From Echinostoma caproni (taxonomy: Eukaryota; Platyhelminthes; Trematoda; Plagiorchiida; Echinostomatidae): a DNA stretch of 64,000 bases. Of the stretch, positions 26,745 through 40,172 are shown one piece after another. The stretch is from positions 71,792 through 135,791 of the forward strand of contig UZAN01039539.1 in the NCBI GenBank assembly GCA_900618425.1, written 5' to 3'. Under the pieces are notes generated by a model that did no database searches, was not told the DNA's origin, and saw only the letters and a program-made list of their open reading frames with translations. Positions within the stretch are counted from its first letter, which is position 1. Every line of letters begins with the position of its first letter. Both the position numbers and the translations under genes were made by a program.

Positions 26745-26778
<34 letters not shown>
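26745..26778. repeat. (AT)n microsatellite
   Basis: 34 bases of uninterrupted AT dinucleotides. Confidence 0.95.
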
Positions 26779-26780
<2 letters not shown>

Positions 26781-29700
26781 TCGAAGTTTTATTCCCAAGA
26801 GAGTCAATATGTGGTTAGTTACCAGAGCATGATCCAGTTTACCAACAGAACATGAGTTCTGATTGCAGGCAGTCGATTGTTCGAAAAAGATGAGGTTTCC
26901 GCTAATGAACAAATGGTATTCTCCACACGCGTCGGTCAGTTATGTTACTTGATCACAAATGTGACCACTGCATATCTCGTAACTCTTTCTTCGAATGGTC
27001 CTGAGTTACTTCCACCTTCAGGTATACCTCAATAGGGTATACTCAACTATTCGGCAGGATCACAAATAAGACATGCAATTAGGATAGCTTTCACCCCGCC
27101 CAGTAAATTCTCGGATTTCACATTGTTTGCAAATACAATTTATGGTCGACTTCAGTGGAGAAATCAAAGCATACGATACATAGAAACTTGAATAAAAACA
27201 ATCAGATTAATTTTTATCTAGTCAGCACAGAAGAATTGACAATCTCTCCCTGGAATCCAAAATTGAACCTTCTCCTAATTGATTACCTTCACGTTGCTCA
27301 TGCGGATTGGCAATTTCTAACTTTTTCTAATGCGCATCCAATGTTTTCATTGTGGGACCCTTCAAAATAGCGCACCAAAATGACAACCACAAAAAATGCG
27401 GCGAGGTTGCATAATAATTATTATTTTTGGTTCACTTTGGGGACTACATTCAAAGTATTCGACACAATTAGAGATCAAAGGTAAAGGAGTAGGTTGCGGA
27501 ACCGATGGGCAAAACCGTTCATCGGAAATTGCATTCTGATTTGAATAAAATATGTAACAATCTGTATCGGTGACTAAGGCTGCTAGAAAACGAATAAAGA
27601 AAAATAAAAGGGCTATACATCCGAGAACCACTTTTCCCACTTCATTTGTTTTTTTAATCTGTGCGAATGCAAATGAGGTTCAAAATCTGAACCTCGCAGG
27701 AAGAACGGAGGACCAGATTGGCCAATCCAAATTATGTCACCAACTTATGCTGAGAGAGAATTATTTACCGTGCAGTTATGTAGAAGAAGCCATCCACGTG
27801 CTCATGTGAATGTTCACTAATTGGTGAGCGGTTTAGTCAATATTAAATGAACAATTGAGTTACATGAGGTAATCAATCACACCCCCGAAATACACAATGA
27901 CTTGTTCGCTGCAGCAACAATGTTGCCACAACTGTCAGACTGACGTGGTATCATTTATTCATCCTATAATCGAACGTGGAATCGCATTCAAACCTGTTAT
28001 GGGGGTCTCTGACCATGGAAATCAGGAAATATTGTTAACCAGGTTTGGCAACAGTGCATCCGTTGCACCCGTGTGTCTCATTGAGATTTCACCACATTCA
28101 AATTAGGCTAGTCAGAAATCAAATCAAATCTCCTTAAAATAATTTTGTGGTCACGTTCTCAGCTATTTTATTCATAGTCCGTCTTTTTACTTTCACACTT
28201 GTAGAATTCACAGCCAAACCACAGTGTACAAACCCTAATATGAATAGGAATCCAGAAATTTAACATTTAGCTTAAAATTCCGGTTTATTTTCTATTCATG
28301 ATTTTGATTTCATGGAAGAAAATTTGATGGTCTAATTTCCTTCGAGACCTGGAAAAGATTTGCCAGTTCAGGAGATTAGCGATGTGTCCAAAGAAAAATT
28401 TCCTAATTTTTTTTCGAATGCAATACCAAGAAGAATGCAGTACCTTCTCCTGGCTTGCATCAGGCAACACAACAGAAAAACCATTCACACCGTGCGAAAC
28501 ATTTAGAAAACGACCGGTGTGGAAATAGGCAAGCAGTCTGTGAGATTAGTCCATGTCGTTTTAGACTTCCGTCAAAGATATGCACATTTGGATAAAAGTG
28601 CTTTGGGGAAATGAACGACTAACTTGTGTGAGAAACTAAAGTTCGGAAGTGAATCTCGAGGTAACATCTCCAATCTATTCGATAAAAAATGCAGTTTATC
28701 TGCCACAGTTTCCTTCTTCCAAATACTCTTTATTTTAAGCAGAAATGAGGCTAGACTGCAAATGCTGATCGCCGTTTGAATTATTCGTTTCGAACAACTG
28801 TATCCAGTCTGAGCCAAGATGAATGACCATTCAGAATTCCAGTCGGGTAATATATATTACATCCGGTAACTTGGACACCTTTGGTGCAATCTAAAGATCA
28901 TTTGGAGGCAAATCACAGAATCGCTTCAGATCACTTCCTAATAACATAGTGTGCACATCTTCAATATTACATTCACTGCGTTGAAACATTTGAAGGTACG
29001 AAACTCGAACTCTTTCAGGATTTGTTTTGAATAAAACCATTTCAGTTACGAAGAACAATGACAAAGCATTCACTCAAAACCTCGTTGAATGTGATCGATC
29101 AAGCATGAGTAAGAGTGATTTTAAAGGTTAGCAAACTAGTAGAAAATAGAGCCATTACTTCCGGTCAGCGGTGAGATAAGACGGAATGAAAATCCAACCG
29201 ACAGTATGCGAACACAGACATTAATTTACTAAATCTGGTTAGCCATCAGTTTAGACACTCGTAATAAATAACATTCTTGATATAAAATTTCAACATTTCA
29301 ATTTCTGTAGTGTGAGTAAAATCAGTCAACTTTACTTCCTCCTTCATGCCAAAAGTACGATTTAAATGCCTGAAAACTATGCATAGCATACACAGATGCT
29401 TCTGAAAGGTACCATGTTAAAAAACAAAATTGTAAGACAACACCCCATTCACAGGTTTAACTCGTACCAGGAACTGACGATTTCGTCTAACATGACAGAT
29501 TATCTCTTGCTGGTTTTAACCACGTCGACGGAACAGCATTTCCGTAACGCGAGACGTTTATAAATTTTGCAATCACGTTCACTCATGACGGTTTTGGAAG
29601 AGTTGATTGTGAATTATTATTGGTATACACGATAACATGTCAAAACATTAAACAACTCTGCCCATCTTTCTGTCTCTCTACTGCCTGATGAATGAGCATT

Positions 29701-30623
29701 GTGCTGTGAATAAGTCCTCATAACATAAATATATTTATGCAGTTTTACAATTTATTGGTGAGTTCAGGGTCCCCAAGGGCATGCAAAATGTTTGTGCATA
29801 CGAAATCAGATGCACTTACCAAAATCATTGCATATTGCATCGTTGTGGAACATTCTAAAATGCAAAAGAGCTTAGTTTGGATGATTGCAAAGCGAATAGG
29901 ACCACCAAATTTTAAAATTTGCTTGAACTGGTTTAGAGAAACACACGTCGATCATCTATCTGGTGGGTATTACAAACATCAAACTGTGTACTTTGATTCA
30001 ATACCGTGACTTCATCTGGAAAATGCACCATTCAGTAAGTATCTGCGAGTCACGCTAAGTGGACGCAGAATGTAGGTGTTCGAACCAACTTTCGTTTTCT
30101 TGTTGAACTGGTCGAACTTGCAAGCTTCTTAGGCCTCAAATGTTCACCTTGGTTCTTGACCGTTAATTATCGGTCGGCCATTTTGCCAATTATTGATACT
30201 TGTTCGGTACCAACTAGAATAATATTTCACGTAAACTGAAGCCTCTTGCATGTGCCCCTGAATCATTCTTCATAGGAAGAACAACCGTTACGAATATATG
30301 TATTGGTTCACCCAAGTGTCATTCACATAACATAGCTCGAGGATAATTGTAGTTTTGCATAAACAACATTCGCGTATAATGAGGTCCATAAGATTCAGAC
30401 CAGTAAAACATGTGCATGTGTCCTAAGCGAGATTGCCTGGAGGGAAAAGAGCAAAAATGCAGTGGGTTTGACGAATGAACATGAAAATCGGAGACAAAGA
30501 AGAAATACCACAAAGAATGATCAGTGAAACGGTGACTTTCTCAGGTTTCATAGGAAAAACAGGAAAATCAAACTTAAATCCTGTACATGTCCATGTCCAT
30601 ATTCAATAACCAGTTAAAGTGAT

Positions 30624-30643
30624 ATGAATGAATGAATGAATGA
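30624..30643. repeat. (GAAT)n microsatellite
   Basis: About five perfect GAAT units. Confidence 0.9.
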
Positions 30644-33600
30644 GGAAATACAAAAAGAAAAGCGCTGAACAGTTAGGTTTTTTACTCCAAACTCAGAAAC
30701 GAACACATCTACGTTAGTTGGATCGCAGGAAATATTCCTGAGCTGATAAAATATATCTGGCCCAATTGATACTTTCAATTGTAACCAGCAGTCAACAGGT
30801 TAACCAACAACTCTTGAACAAAACTGAAATTCATTTGATACATTTTGAGCTGAACATAAGAAGCTCATGACTATCATGTTACATCAAGGGCAATCAGATC
30901 TTTATCAAGTCATCGATCGATACATATGGTCTCAATTCTCCCTAGTTAAATCAAGGAGGATTTCAATGCAGCGACAAATAAATAATTCATTGTGCATTGA
31001 ATGAAGAACAGCAATCAATACATTCATTTGTTTTGAGGAATAATCCCCAAATTTAGACCAACTATTCATACACAGTAGTTGGAGAACTGACAAAAGGGCA
31101 ACTTATTTCCCTGAATAAATCATGACGGCGGAACACCAGTGCTCCATGAAAGGTTACCATCAGCTCAAAAAACGTATTGTTTCTTTATCTTCCCCGCTTA
31201 AAATACATGCAATCGTTTTCAATTTACAAAAGCTCTACCATGAGTAGGTACATTTCCTAGTATAATTAACGACAATCTCGCGAGACTTCATGATATACTC
31301 ATCAAACGAGTGATCTCTTGTTTTATAATATTAAATTCCGAGACCGAGTGGTGGGATTACATAAACTTCTCTCTGAAGGATTGCTCAATGACGCTTGGGT
31401 AGGCACCACACGTTGTATTCCTTGATCAATCAAAAAACAATATAAAGCAATTTGGCTTCAAGTCAGCCAAAAAGTATATATAGACCAAGACATTCATCTA
31501 TAAAGCGACGAAGGTAAATCATCAGGAAAGATCAAAGTGGTTTTTTGCACGACACAGGATCAAATTATTCCAAAACTTTGCTCCTTTTCAGCTAGTGACA
31601 CAAAGATGAACTGACGAATTGAGTTTACGATTAGTTGTTTGCTGCCTTCACTGATGCGGAAAACATGAGTCAGTTGGTTGGAGCTAGCATCAAATATTCA
31701 AAGGAGCTCTGATGCAAAATTTGTTTGGTGTCAGAAACTTGGAATTCATTTTGTTTAAAAAATGGGTGCGTCAGCGATTGATAAATGTTTGTCAGCGCCG
31801 TACTACGCGGAAAGTGTTTTAAAAATAGGGAACTGATTTCTAAGCACTTGCTTACATTAAGTGATAACTCGCCGAAAGCTGTCAATTAAGTTTACATTAC
31901 TAAGTCAACGAGAAGGAAAATTTGATGAACTGTTTTTTTCACAGAAATGTCTCGTGCGTTTGCTTGAAGACTGTTTATATAATATGAACAACAAATCTGT
32001 ATTAACCAGGAACAAATGCTCGGAAAATCGCTAGAAACGCGCCCTATTACGTCAACGAATAAAATGTAGAAATACCTTAGCGAAGAAGATCGATTTAACA
32101 GAACGAGACGGATGAATAAAGCGACCGTCAAATTGACCTATGTTCATTCTGATATACTGTTCTTATTCCCATGGGGTTGTCTGAAATCCAAGTAAGTAAA
32201 CAGTATCGAATCATCCTCAATTAGATGATAGAATTTGGCACATTTTGGTGCACCTGACTAAAACCCAATTTAAGTCGTCGGTTTTAATAATAATAATAAC
32301 CCTCAAAAAATGATGCAAAACCTGTAAAAAGTAATATCAGACTTCATGAAGTACTTTTCATAAACAAACGAGATATTAAGACAAATGCGCACCAAACCAC
32401 TAATATACATGCTCGGATTTTTGATATTCTTTTAAAAAGTCAGATCATGATCATTGGGATGAATATACCAGATCTACTGGGTTATTCCCACGCACAGTGA
32501 TGTACTTTTTGGAAAATAATTGATCTTTACGTTCCTTTTGTATTAGGCTGCACACCAATACCGCGTACTCCATGTTAGTTTGTGTTTGTGCAAACTGACG
32601 TCAACTCCCCTGTCGTAATACTTTTTCCTCCAAAAACGTTATTGCAGAGTTAAAAATGTGGTAGGAATCTTATTGGAGTTTGGACTATTGGCCGACTTTA
32701 CTGTGGGCTTCTGGCATTTACTCACCCAAAGTTATGTACAATTTAGGTTGATTCACAGGTGTGACACTTCTTCTAATAGCTGTTACGCTAGTGGTAAAAA
32801 CTATACCTTCTGTTTCTTCCATGATGCGTGACGTACTAATAATACCGGGTTCTGTTCTCATTAACTCTACCAATGGAGAGGTGACCTATAGAAGGGCAAC
32901 GATGAAAGAAGTTTAAAATCATTCGGAAAAGAGACATAGTGATCTGGTACGATGGGGAAAGAATTTAAGAAATAGAAATAACCGTGGACAAATATTCACA
33001 TTTTGAATCACGTATCACATGTTAAAGTCACCAATAAAGCACGCATAATTCATTTATCGCAAAATAACATTTGACGCAAAATGGTTCTTTTCAATCCAGT
33101 ACATTCCATATTTATGAATTTTTCTGGCATGGAGTGAACTGCTGAGAACGATGTGCTACACCTATTTCATTTACTTTTAAATACATTACGTACTGATAAT
33201 TGGGCCAATTCAATGGTTAAGCGCTTAGATACAAAGTCAACATTTGGCGTGTCATTCTTCATATGGTGACAGATTTCTTAGTTTTTTACCGATTTTCTGA
33301 CACACTTATATGATTGCTTTGTAAAATTTCTCCAAGTAAAGCTTTTGGTTGTTTGACTAATATTCTGCGACAGTGCAGTGGTCAACGTTATTGATATCAT
33401 GGTTGCAAGATAACCATATAACTGAAACCTGTCGTTTTATGAAATCGTCTGCAAACTATGATTGCAGCACAACTCGAAGTGTGTTACTTTGTTTTCAAGC
33501 TTTTTTAAATGTAATGGTAAATAAAGAGTAGAAATTCGCATATGATTAGTTTACTGTTTCACTATCAGCTTTGAAAGATAATGCTCAGTAAGCAGTTGCT

Positions 33601-33848
33601 AATTAAGGGGGTACACAAACCGTCTGGGTACGATGAAACGTTTTGTCTAATAATTAACTGATATCTAGAAAACATTTTGTCCCCTAAAATCTCAACCTGA
33701 TTGCTGAAACGATGGGGTTATGATAAAATATTGAAAAACTTAGGGATGCTATTATTTCTCCCTAAAATTTTCTCCACGTATACGACAATTTTTTTCGTTT
33801 CGTTTACATGATCCAACATGCCGTTTATTCTCATTTCACGAACACCAG

Positions 33849-34227
33849 AACAGCATAATCTCAATACAAAACCGGTCACATCTAAAACTCGATCTGGATC
33901 ATTCCGTGCCTCCCGATCAATATTTGCGCATATCCCATTCGTCCCAACGGTTGCCTATCCGCTCACCCTCCGAAACGCAGAGGCCTATCTGGTTGTTCCG
34001 GCACTTCGGTTGTATGATCGATTCAAACTGCGATTTGCCCTAAGAACCACCCAAACAGACGGTTTGATTCTTTTCAACCCCGGACCATTCACGGTGGATT
34101 TTCTTGCATTCGAACTGAGTCAGGGTCATTTGTTTGTGAACTTTGATATGGGAAGTGGGGCGCAGCGACACGGTTTATTGGGTACGCGTGTGGACGATAA
34201 CCAATGGCATGGGATAGAGCTGACACG
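33849..34227 (+). CDS. NRXN: Neurexin-like exon 7: LNS5 first half
   Basis: This exon encodes about 126 residues. After a Ser/Arg-rich linker, the laminin-G/LNS fold is clear: EAYLVVPAL (first strand), FALRTTQTDGLILFNPG (the F-x-T..DGLILYNSG strand pair of LNS5), VDFLAFELSQGHL, FDMGSG, and DDNQWHGIELTR, the signature N-D-N-Q-W-H strand. The donor is GTAAGC at 34228 and the exon ends in phase 2, inside the Arg codon. Two acceptors 5 nt apart are possible. One ends at 33848 (phase 1, fits exon 6) and the other at 33853 (phase 0, would fit exon 5 directly). LNS5 is extracellular. Confidence 0.88.
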
Positions 34228-36093
34228 GTAAGCCCTACGTAGTTTTTACATTTCATCACGTTGTCTATGGTTTGCGGTTTCTTCAAACGTTTGGATTTAT
34301 CTTTTTCATCATAGTCTGTCAACACACGATCACACGACAACGTTGCATTTCAGAGATATATTTACTTTAACAACGCTGCAAATAAAAGGTGATTTCACTT
34401 TATCTACGGGTGTATGCATTGCCTCTTCGATAAACTATCATGAAAAACAAAGCAGCACTTTTGTCTATCAAAATTCACTTTGTATAATCTAGGAGTAATG
34501 CCGTTTTATCACGCCTTTGATTTGTCGGATCAAGTTATTTGCGACATGAAAAAACTCACATTTTTCATCATCTTTATGCTAAAATACCTTAAGAATTGGT
34601 CTCAATTAGGGGGCATCAGTTTGTCCTGGAGCTGAATGGAATAAAACATTAGGGACATGGTGAAGTGTCACTTGTTACTGATGTAAAAATATCATCATTT
34701 GTTGGAATAAGTAAGGCAAATTAATTATGGTAAATATCTATGATCCGAATCAACCGTACATTTCAGAAAGTGAAGTAGACATGACTAAACAATTCAGGGC
34801 TTGAGTGAATGATCTTCACACTGGTGTGCTCGTGATCACTGCTGATCAAGAATGTACGTCACTATGCATTGCATTCACCGATGAGGCTCATTCCGAATCA
34901 GGTTCCTGTGTGTTGCAATAAAACTTCAAAATATGTACACTTTTTATCACTGAATTTGTTAATTTCACCGGAAACCATGCTACGGAGGTATTTTAATCCA
35001 AATATTCTCGAAAACACGGCATAAATCTCATGGATTTGTTGAATGTTTGTGTGAAACAAACGGCACGATCATCTACCATTAGTGTTTGTTGCATTTCGAA
35101 CATAGCAATTTAAAAATGGTCTTAGAACGTTTGAGGGTGACCACCATCAAATTTTTCTTCAATTTGCACATTTAAAATCCCATGGATACTGTAACGATTC
35201 GATCGCATTAGAGCCTACAACCAATATTCTAACACTAAACTTTGATCATCGAACGTTCAAAAATATTTCATATCGGAAAACAATCTAATGAACGAAGCAC
35301 AAATTTCGAAAGAGTATAATAAATAAACTTCAGAGCTCTATTAGCTAATCTGTGTCTTATTTCATAAATTTTGATTGTAACCCACACACTGAATTACCAA
35401 AACCATTGAAAAACCACCAACGATCTCCGCAGACATTTTCAGTAATGAAACTTATTAGGCAATATATTGACTGGCAGCATACATCCCCATAACGCTACGA
35501 TTGCTAAACATGCATCGTGCGAATCCTCTCTTCTTCCCCCCGCGGTAGGTTTTCTAAGCACTGCTTAAAAGATCTCACAGTTACCGGAGACGGCAGTCCA
35601 ATAACTGTCCACGAACATATTCTGGTCGAATTCTATGTGAACNCAAACTCTGTGGCAAGTGATGGCTTCAGGAAATCACGCTGCACTGTTCATTCGGAAT
35701 GTGACCGACGAAGGTGTAGGCGATCAAACTCCGGTTACTCTTTTTATTTAAAAACCTAGTCGATTTGACATTATTCTAAGGACATTTCTGAAAATGATTT
35801 CATCGAACAGACCTTTTGTTCGCTAACTTTCGGATCGCAAACTGAATTATTCTGTTGATTTGCGTCCGGCGAGCATACACATGGAGCGGTTTTACCAAAA
35901 AAAGAAGAACACAGTAAAATGTTGACAAGGCGGACTGAATTGGGGCGGTTCATCAAGGACGGAGAAAGAATTGTTCTGTTGACCAAACTCACTAATTTTG
36001 TCTTCTCGCATTGCGTGACTGATCACAATCAACAACCCAGTTCGGTCCAAGTCATTCTTTTTGTTCTTTTATTTTCATGTTCCCCACTGACAG
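34228..36093. other. Intron 7
   Basis: About 1.9 kb within the LNS5 coding region, GTAAGC...ACAG. One ambiguous base at 35643. Nothing else seen. Confidence 0.8.
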
Positions 36094-36289
36094 TGAAGAC
36101 ACGGAACGAAATATACTAACTTTGGTCATCGATCAAGGAACAAGGATGGAGTCTCGTTCAGATATCAAAGTACTGCATGGAGAGAGGTCAAAGAACTTCA
36201 ATTTGGCCGATCAACTTTACATCGGTGGCCTACCGAAATCGGTTATTCTCAAATGGCGAGAAAGATTACGTGTGGTTCACGGATACCAG
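36094..36289 (+). CDS. NRXN: Neurexin-like exon 8: LNS5 second half
   Basis: The acceptor is strong (tttattttcatgttccccactgacag) and the donor is GTGCGC at 36290. Phase 2 to phase 0. The exon completes the Arg codon and continues EDTERNILTLVIDQG, then FNLADQLYIGGLPKS, equivalent to the LNS5 L-x-L-x-S-D-L-Y-I-G-G-V strand of vertebrate neurexins. It ends VVHGYQ, so that with the next exon the junction reads GYQ-GCFANF, matching the F-Q-G-C-L-A-S turn that closes LNS domains. Joining exon 7 to 8 gives a continuous LNS5 with no gap in the alignment. Confidence 0.88.
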
Positions 36290-37865
36290 GTGCGCTGTGT
36301 TTCTGTAACTATGTGACAGCGGATAGCACGACGATTTAATCATCAGTCGCATATCTATTGGATACCTAAGGGTTTTTTTTTTAAATTAAACCCGGTAAAT
36401 AGTGGTACGTGTATAGCTCTCACTTATCAGAGCCCAACCTGCAAGGAAGCGTGCATGTTCCATACTATTCGTTTGTTTTAGTCAATTTCTCCAAAATGCC
36501 TGGATGAATACATGGGTCCAGACAATGTCATGTGACGATAGGCATGGTAGACGCATTAATCACGTCACAGTCACGTTTACTATGCGATTACTTTACTCAT
36601 CACCTTGAGATGTTTCCATTATTCACAGTCGCATCTTTAGTGAGCTAGAGCACACTTTAGTCAAAGTTAGTGATTCATCTGATGACCACATTTTATTTTT
36701 CAGGTTTTGGTCGTATAAAACAATAAGGATTTATTGTTAATTATAGGAATAAACAAAATTCATTGTTCTATGTCATTGGGAAAAAGGAATAATCACAAGA
36801 TGCCTACTTATGTTTCTTTCCTATTGCGGCAGGTTTCTTGACACCAAATATTGACAGCAGCGAAGCAAAGTCTCTGAAAAATGATACACCTTTATCTTGA
36901 CCCACACCATTCAAAAATACTATATTAAAATATTTGGACAATATTTCGCTTTAGATCGTTTCTGTGTGTCTGGCGATTTAGTTTTTTTCAATGCTCAGTA
37001 TGCTTTGGAGAAATTACTCATACGAAGTATGAAGCTGTTACATGAGAACTCGAATCCAAGGTTGTCGACTAACACCTTCATCCGTTGGCTTGGTTTTATT
37101 CGTACTGTCGAAAACATGGAGTATTGCTTGCAGTACATATTTCAGTCCCAATGCAAGTGCAGTTTGATTATTCCGAAAATTCATTGCAATCACTGAATGC
37201 TGTGCTCAAAATGTTCAGGAGAAAACTATGGTCAGTGAATGTTCTCATGCAGTTCTGTCTACCGTATGCACACATTTGTTCATTTGGTACAGTTAACTCA
37301 AAAGTTTATATCCCACGGTCTTGCATTATAATCTTTTTTGTTAGCATATCTAAGATTAGGTTACCAAGAGTGTATAATGTTTTGTTTCTCTCCCCCATAT
37401 GATTTTGCGCGACAAATCGTTTGACATAAGAAGTTAGTCGATACGTTTGTAATTCACAAAGCGTTTCATTTTGCATGCCTTTCCCCAGCGATGGACAAAC
37501 TCCCGGATAAACTGCTATCTACCTGTAACCAATGTACCATTTGCAATCGCAGTACAGGCGGAAGCGTCATAGAATGGCGCCGATGTTAAGATAGTTAAAC
37601 TGCGCATTGCTCCTTAGGTCTTTGAAGGGGAATCTACTAATTTTATATTCATAATTAAGCAACTCGCATCCGATATGACACTTCTCAATACTGTTAGTAA
37701 ATGAGGATGTAAACAGATGATTCAAACTGCTCATTTCAATCCGAATATGCTGCATAAAAGTGATTTCTCCATTCTGCATGAATTTCATCTAATATACTAC
37801 CGAGTTTCTAGAGAAATGATGCAAATAAACCCTAGTTCTTACTTTTCTCTATTTGTTTTTCTTAG
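36290..37865. other. Intron 8
   Basis: About 1.6 kb, GTGCGC...TTAG, falling exactly between the Gln and Gly-Cys codons that close LNS5. Nothing else seen. Confidence 0.8.
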
Positions 37866-38193
37866 GGTTGTTTTGCTAACTTTTCTGTAAACGATCAACC
37901 CGCACAAGACTTGCTGAAGCTTGCAAAAGAAATGGCCATCAATCGAACAGGTTCGGTGCACCTATTCAATGATGAGGATATAGTTCCCGGTTGCCTAGAT
38001 CGACCATCGGGTGCACCCCAGTGTCCGGTTCAGACCACATCACAAAGATTACACGAGGCGGGAATGAACGTCACATTGCCCAAAAGTTCGAACAATGTGT
38101 ATTGCATGAATGATGGGATTTGTCTACTGTTGTGGTCGTCATTAAAGTGTTCCTGTGAATTAACCTCGTTTCAGGGCGCCCGATGCTCTCAAA
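37866..38193 (+). CDS. NRXN: Neurexin-like exon 9: end of LNS5 plus EGF3
   Basis: The acceptor is ctatttgtttttcttag; the donor is a consensus GTAAGT at 38194. Phase 0 to phase 1, about 109 residues. It opens GCFANFSVNDQPAQDLL (LNS5 end), has IVPGCLDRP where vertebrates have IERGCEGP, and then encodes an EGF-like domain with Cys spacing C-26-C-5-C-8-C-1-C-9-C. The second half, GICLLLWSSLKCSCELTSF, aligns closely with the vertebrate EGF3 G-V-C-L-Q-Q-W-D-G-F-S-C-D-C-S-M-T-S-F. The first Cys loop is far longer than the usual 4 residues and includes an N-V-T glycosylation sequon. The EGF3 identity fixes this as the LNS5-EGF3-LNS6 segment. Confidence 0.9.
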
Positions 38194-40044
38194 GTAAGTT
38201 CACGTTGCTTTTCTATTTCATAGTAAACTGAATAGCCCTGATTGGGACCACTGGTCGAGCTTATTCTTCTCATCTTATTCACGTCTGCGAGGTTCTCTGC
38301 CGTCTAGTCAAGATGATAAATTGCAATTCATTTCCGGCACTACCGGGGGAAGCGTTACTCAGAGGTTTTATTCCGTCATAAATTTTAATAATCCTCCGTC
38401 CAGTTCACTATATCTCTAGTTCCGTTGCTTCGATAACCGGAGCTAGTGTCGATTTTGATGGATGCGGAAGTCAGTGATTGATTCCACCAAATTCGTCGGT
38501 TGACATGCTGCGGATGAAGTTTCCATATGATGCTGGAATAAATATGCATTTTGATGACCATTCAGAAAAATGCAGCCTTTGGTTTACCAAACGGTGGGCA
38601 TACTGCAAAACGGTAGCTGATTACATTCCTACTAACGATTATTCCTTTCATGAAGATTAGAATGGAACGAATTGAGCTCCACTTTGAATTGGTTTTGTTT
38701 TTTAGTAATGGAACTTAGTTCGGGCTTCCTGAAGACCACTAATCGCAGGCTGATATAATCATCATTTAGCTGTTGGTGTCCGCTGACACTCCACAAATAT
38801 GGATTTATGGGAAATCAATTAGCCTGTGGCCTGAGCACCACAATGAGTCAACTAGTTTCACAAGGTGAACAGCCTATTTACTTACGGAGGCCATTGTCTC
38901 AGAGGAAAAGAATCTTTTTAGAAAACCAATGGACGGCTTTGACAGTTAAACTCTTCTCTGAAAATCCTGATTATATTTGCCTCTGAGGCGATTCATGATG
39001 ACAGCACACACACACAATCGGTAGTGCATCTGGAAAAGTATCTGTTTTTCCTGCGAAAACGTTGGAACAATCTGAATTCCAAGTCCGTTCTCTGCTTTTA
39101 CTTGCTTACAATGCATACAATTTTCAAAAGCGGGAACTGGCCAATCAAAGATATATTATATGATTGACGGACTATGGAGAAAGCGAGGCCAGTCCTTGTG
39201 ATTATTAAGTTGTTGACAATCATCATAAGCATCTCGTATGTTATTAGGAAGTAAAAGAGGCCCTATTTGGATAAGGTGCACGTTCTAGAAAACCAATAGA
39301 ATCATTCTATAGTTGTAGAGAAAGGTGAACGACAAAGTTCCATCATACTAATTTCTTCCTGAAAGACCGATTCCCCAGTTTGTTGTACTTTTTGTGTAAC
39401 TGCGCAGTCCATAACCGAACTGGAAGCCTGTTGCTTTCTATTGTCTGGTGGTATTTCACTAACAAAACACCGTCTACTAACTACTAAATGAATTCGCCAG
39501 CAACAGTGAGTTTCTTTAGTGGGAACATAAATTAATCACGCACAGCCAGACAATCGTGGGACCTTTCAGTTGCAGTTTCCCATGAAGTTGGATGGCTGGC
39601 GTGTGGAACGATTCGCTCCCGGCCGGAGTCTGAACGCGATAGCAATGCAAGTGTCCGCACAATTGTCCTAATGTTTGACAACTAGTGGTAAACGCCATGC
39701 CATCAACATACAGCCTACTAGGGAAGTACCAGGAACTGACAAACAGCTAAGTGTTTTTATAAAACTCGTCCATGAAGCAGTAGTGCGACCACACATATTG
39801 TTGTGTCTATCTTTGTACGACTTCTTGAACTAATGTCAGTGTGGGCATTGCATTCGAAGAGAAAGCACAGTCTATCCGGATTGGCATTGTACTTGATTTA
39901 TTGCAACTCGCTTATAAAAACAAACCGCCAATATGGCTGTCTTCAGCTCAGGGAATGAGTTCGTCCCGTATGTAGAATTGAATCTTTGATAAGAGCTATT
40001 GATGCTGTTATTAGACGTACGGTTCAATGCAACGGCTAACCTAT

Positions 40045-40172
40045 TGATGCCTTATCTGGTTCACCACTCCGAGTCCCGGGGCTTGGGTTCCATCACTAAA
40101 CAACAGGTTCTCATGGCTATGGAGTTTCTCCCCGTCTGCTGTTCATCACACATAAGTGTGTAATAAAAAATG
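40045..40172 (+). repeat. SINE body, head-less copy
   Basis: Matches the minus strand of 44205-44350 at roughly 60-65% by eye. Shared blocks in order are CTTAT.TGGT.C.CCACTCC.AG.CCC, GGCTT, CTATGG.GTT..CCCC, GCT and a terminal GTGTAATAAAAA. It lacks the tRNA-like head, as expected of a 5'-truncated retroposed copy. Confidence 0.65.

Larger units (their letters stand above)
26639..33848. other. Intron 6 (about 7.2 kb)
   Basis: Between the basic exon and LNS5. Contains a (TA)n run and a (GAAT)n run. I see no exon with domain similarity. Confidence 0.5.
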
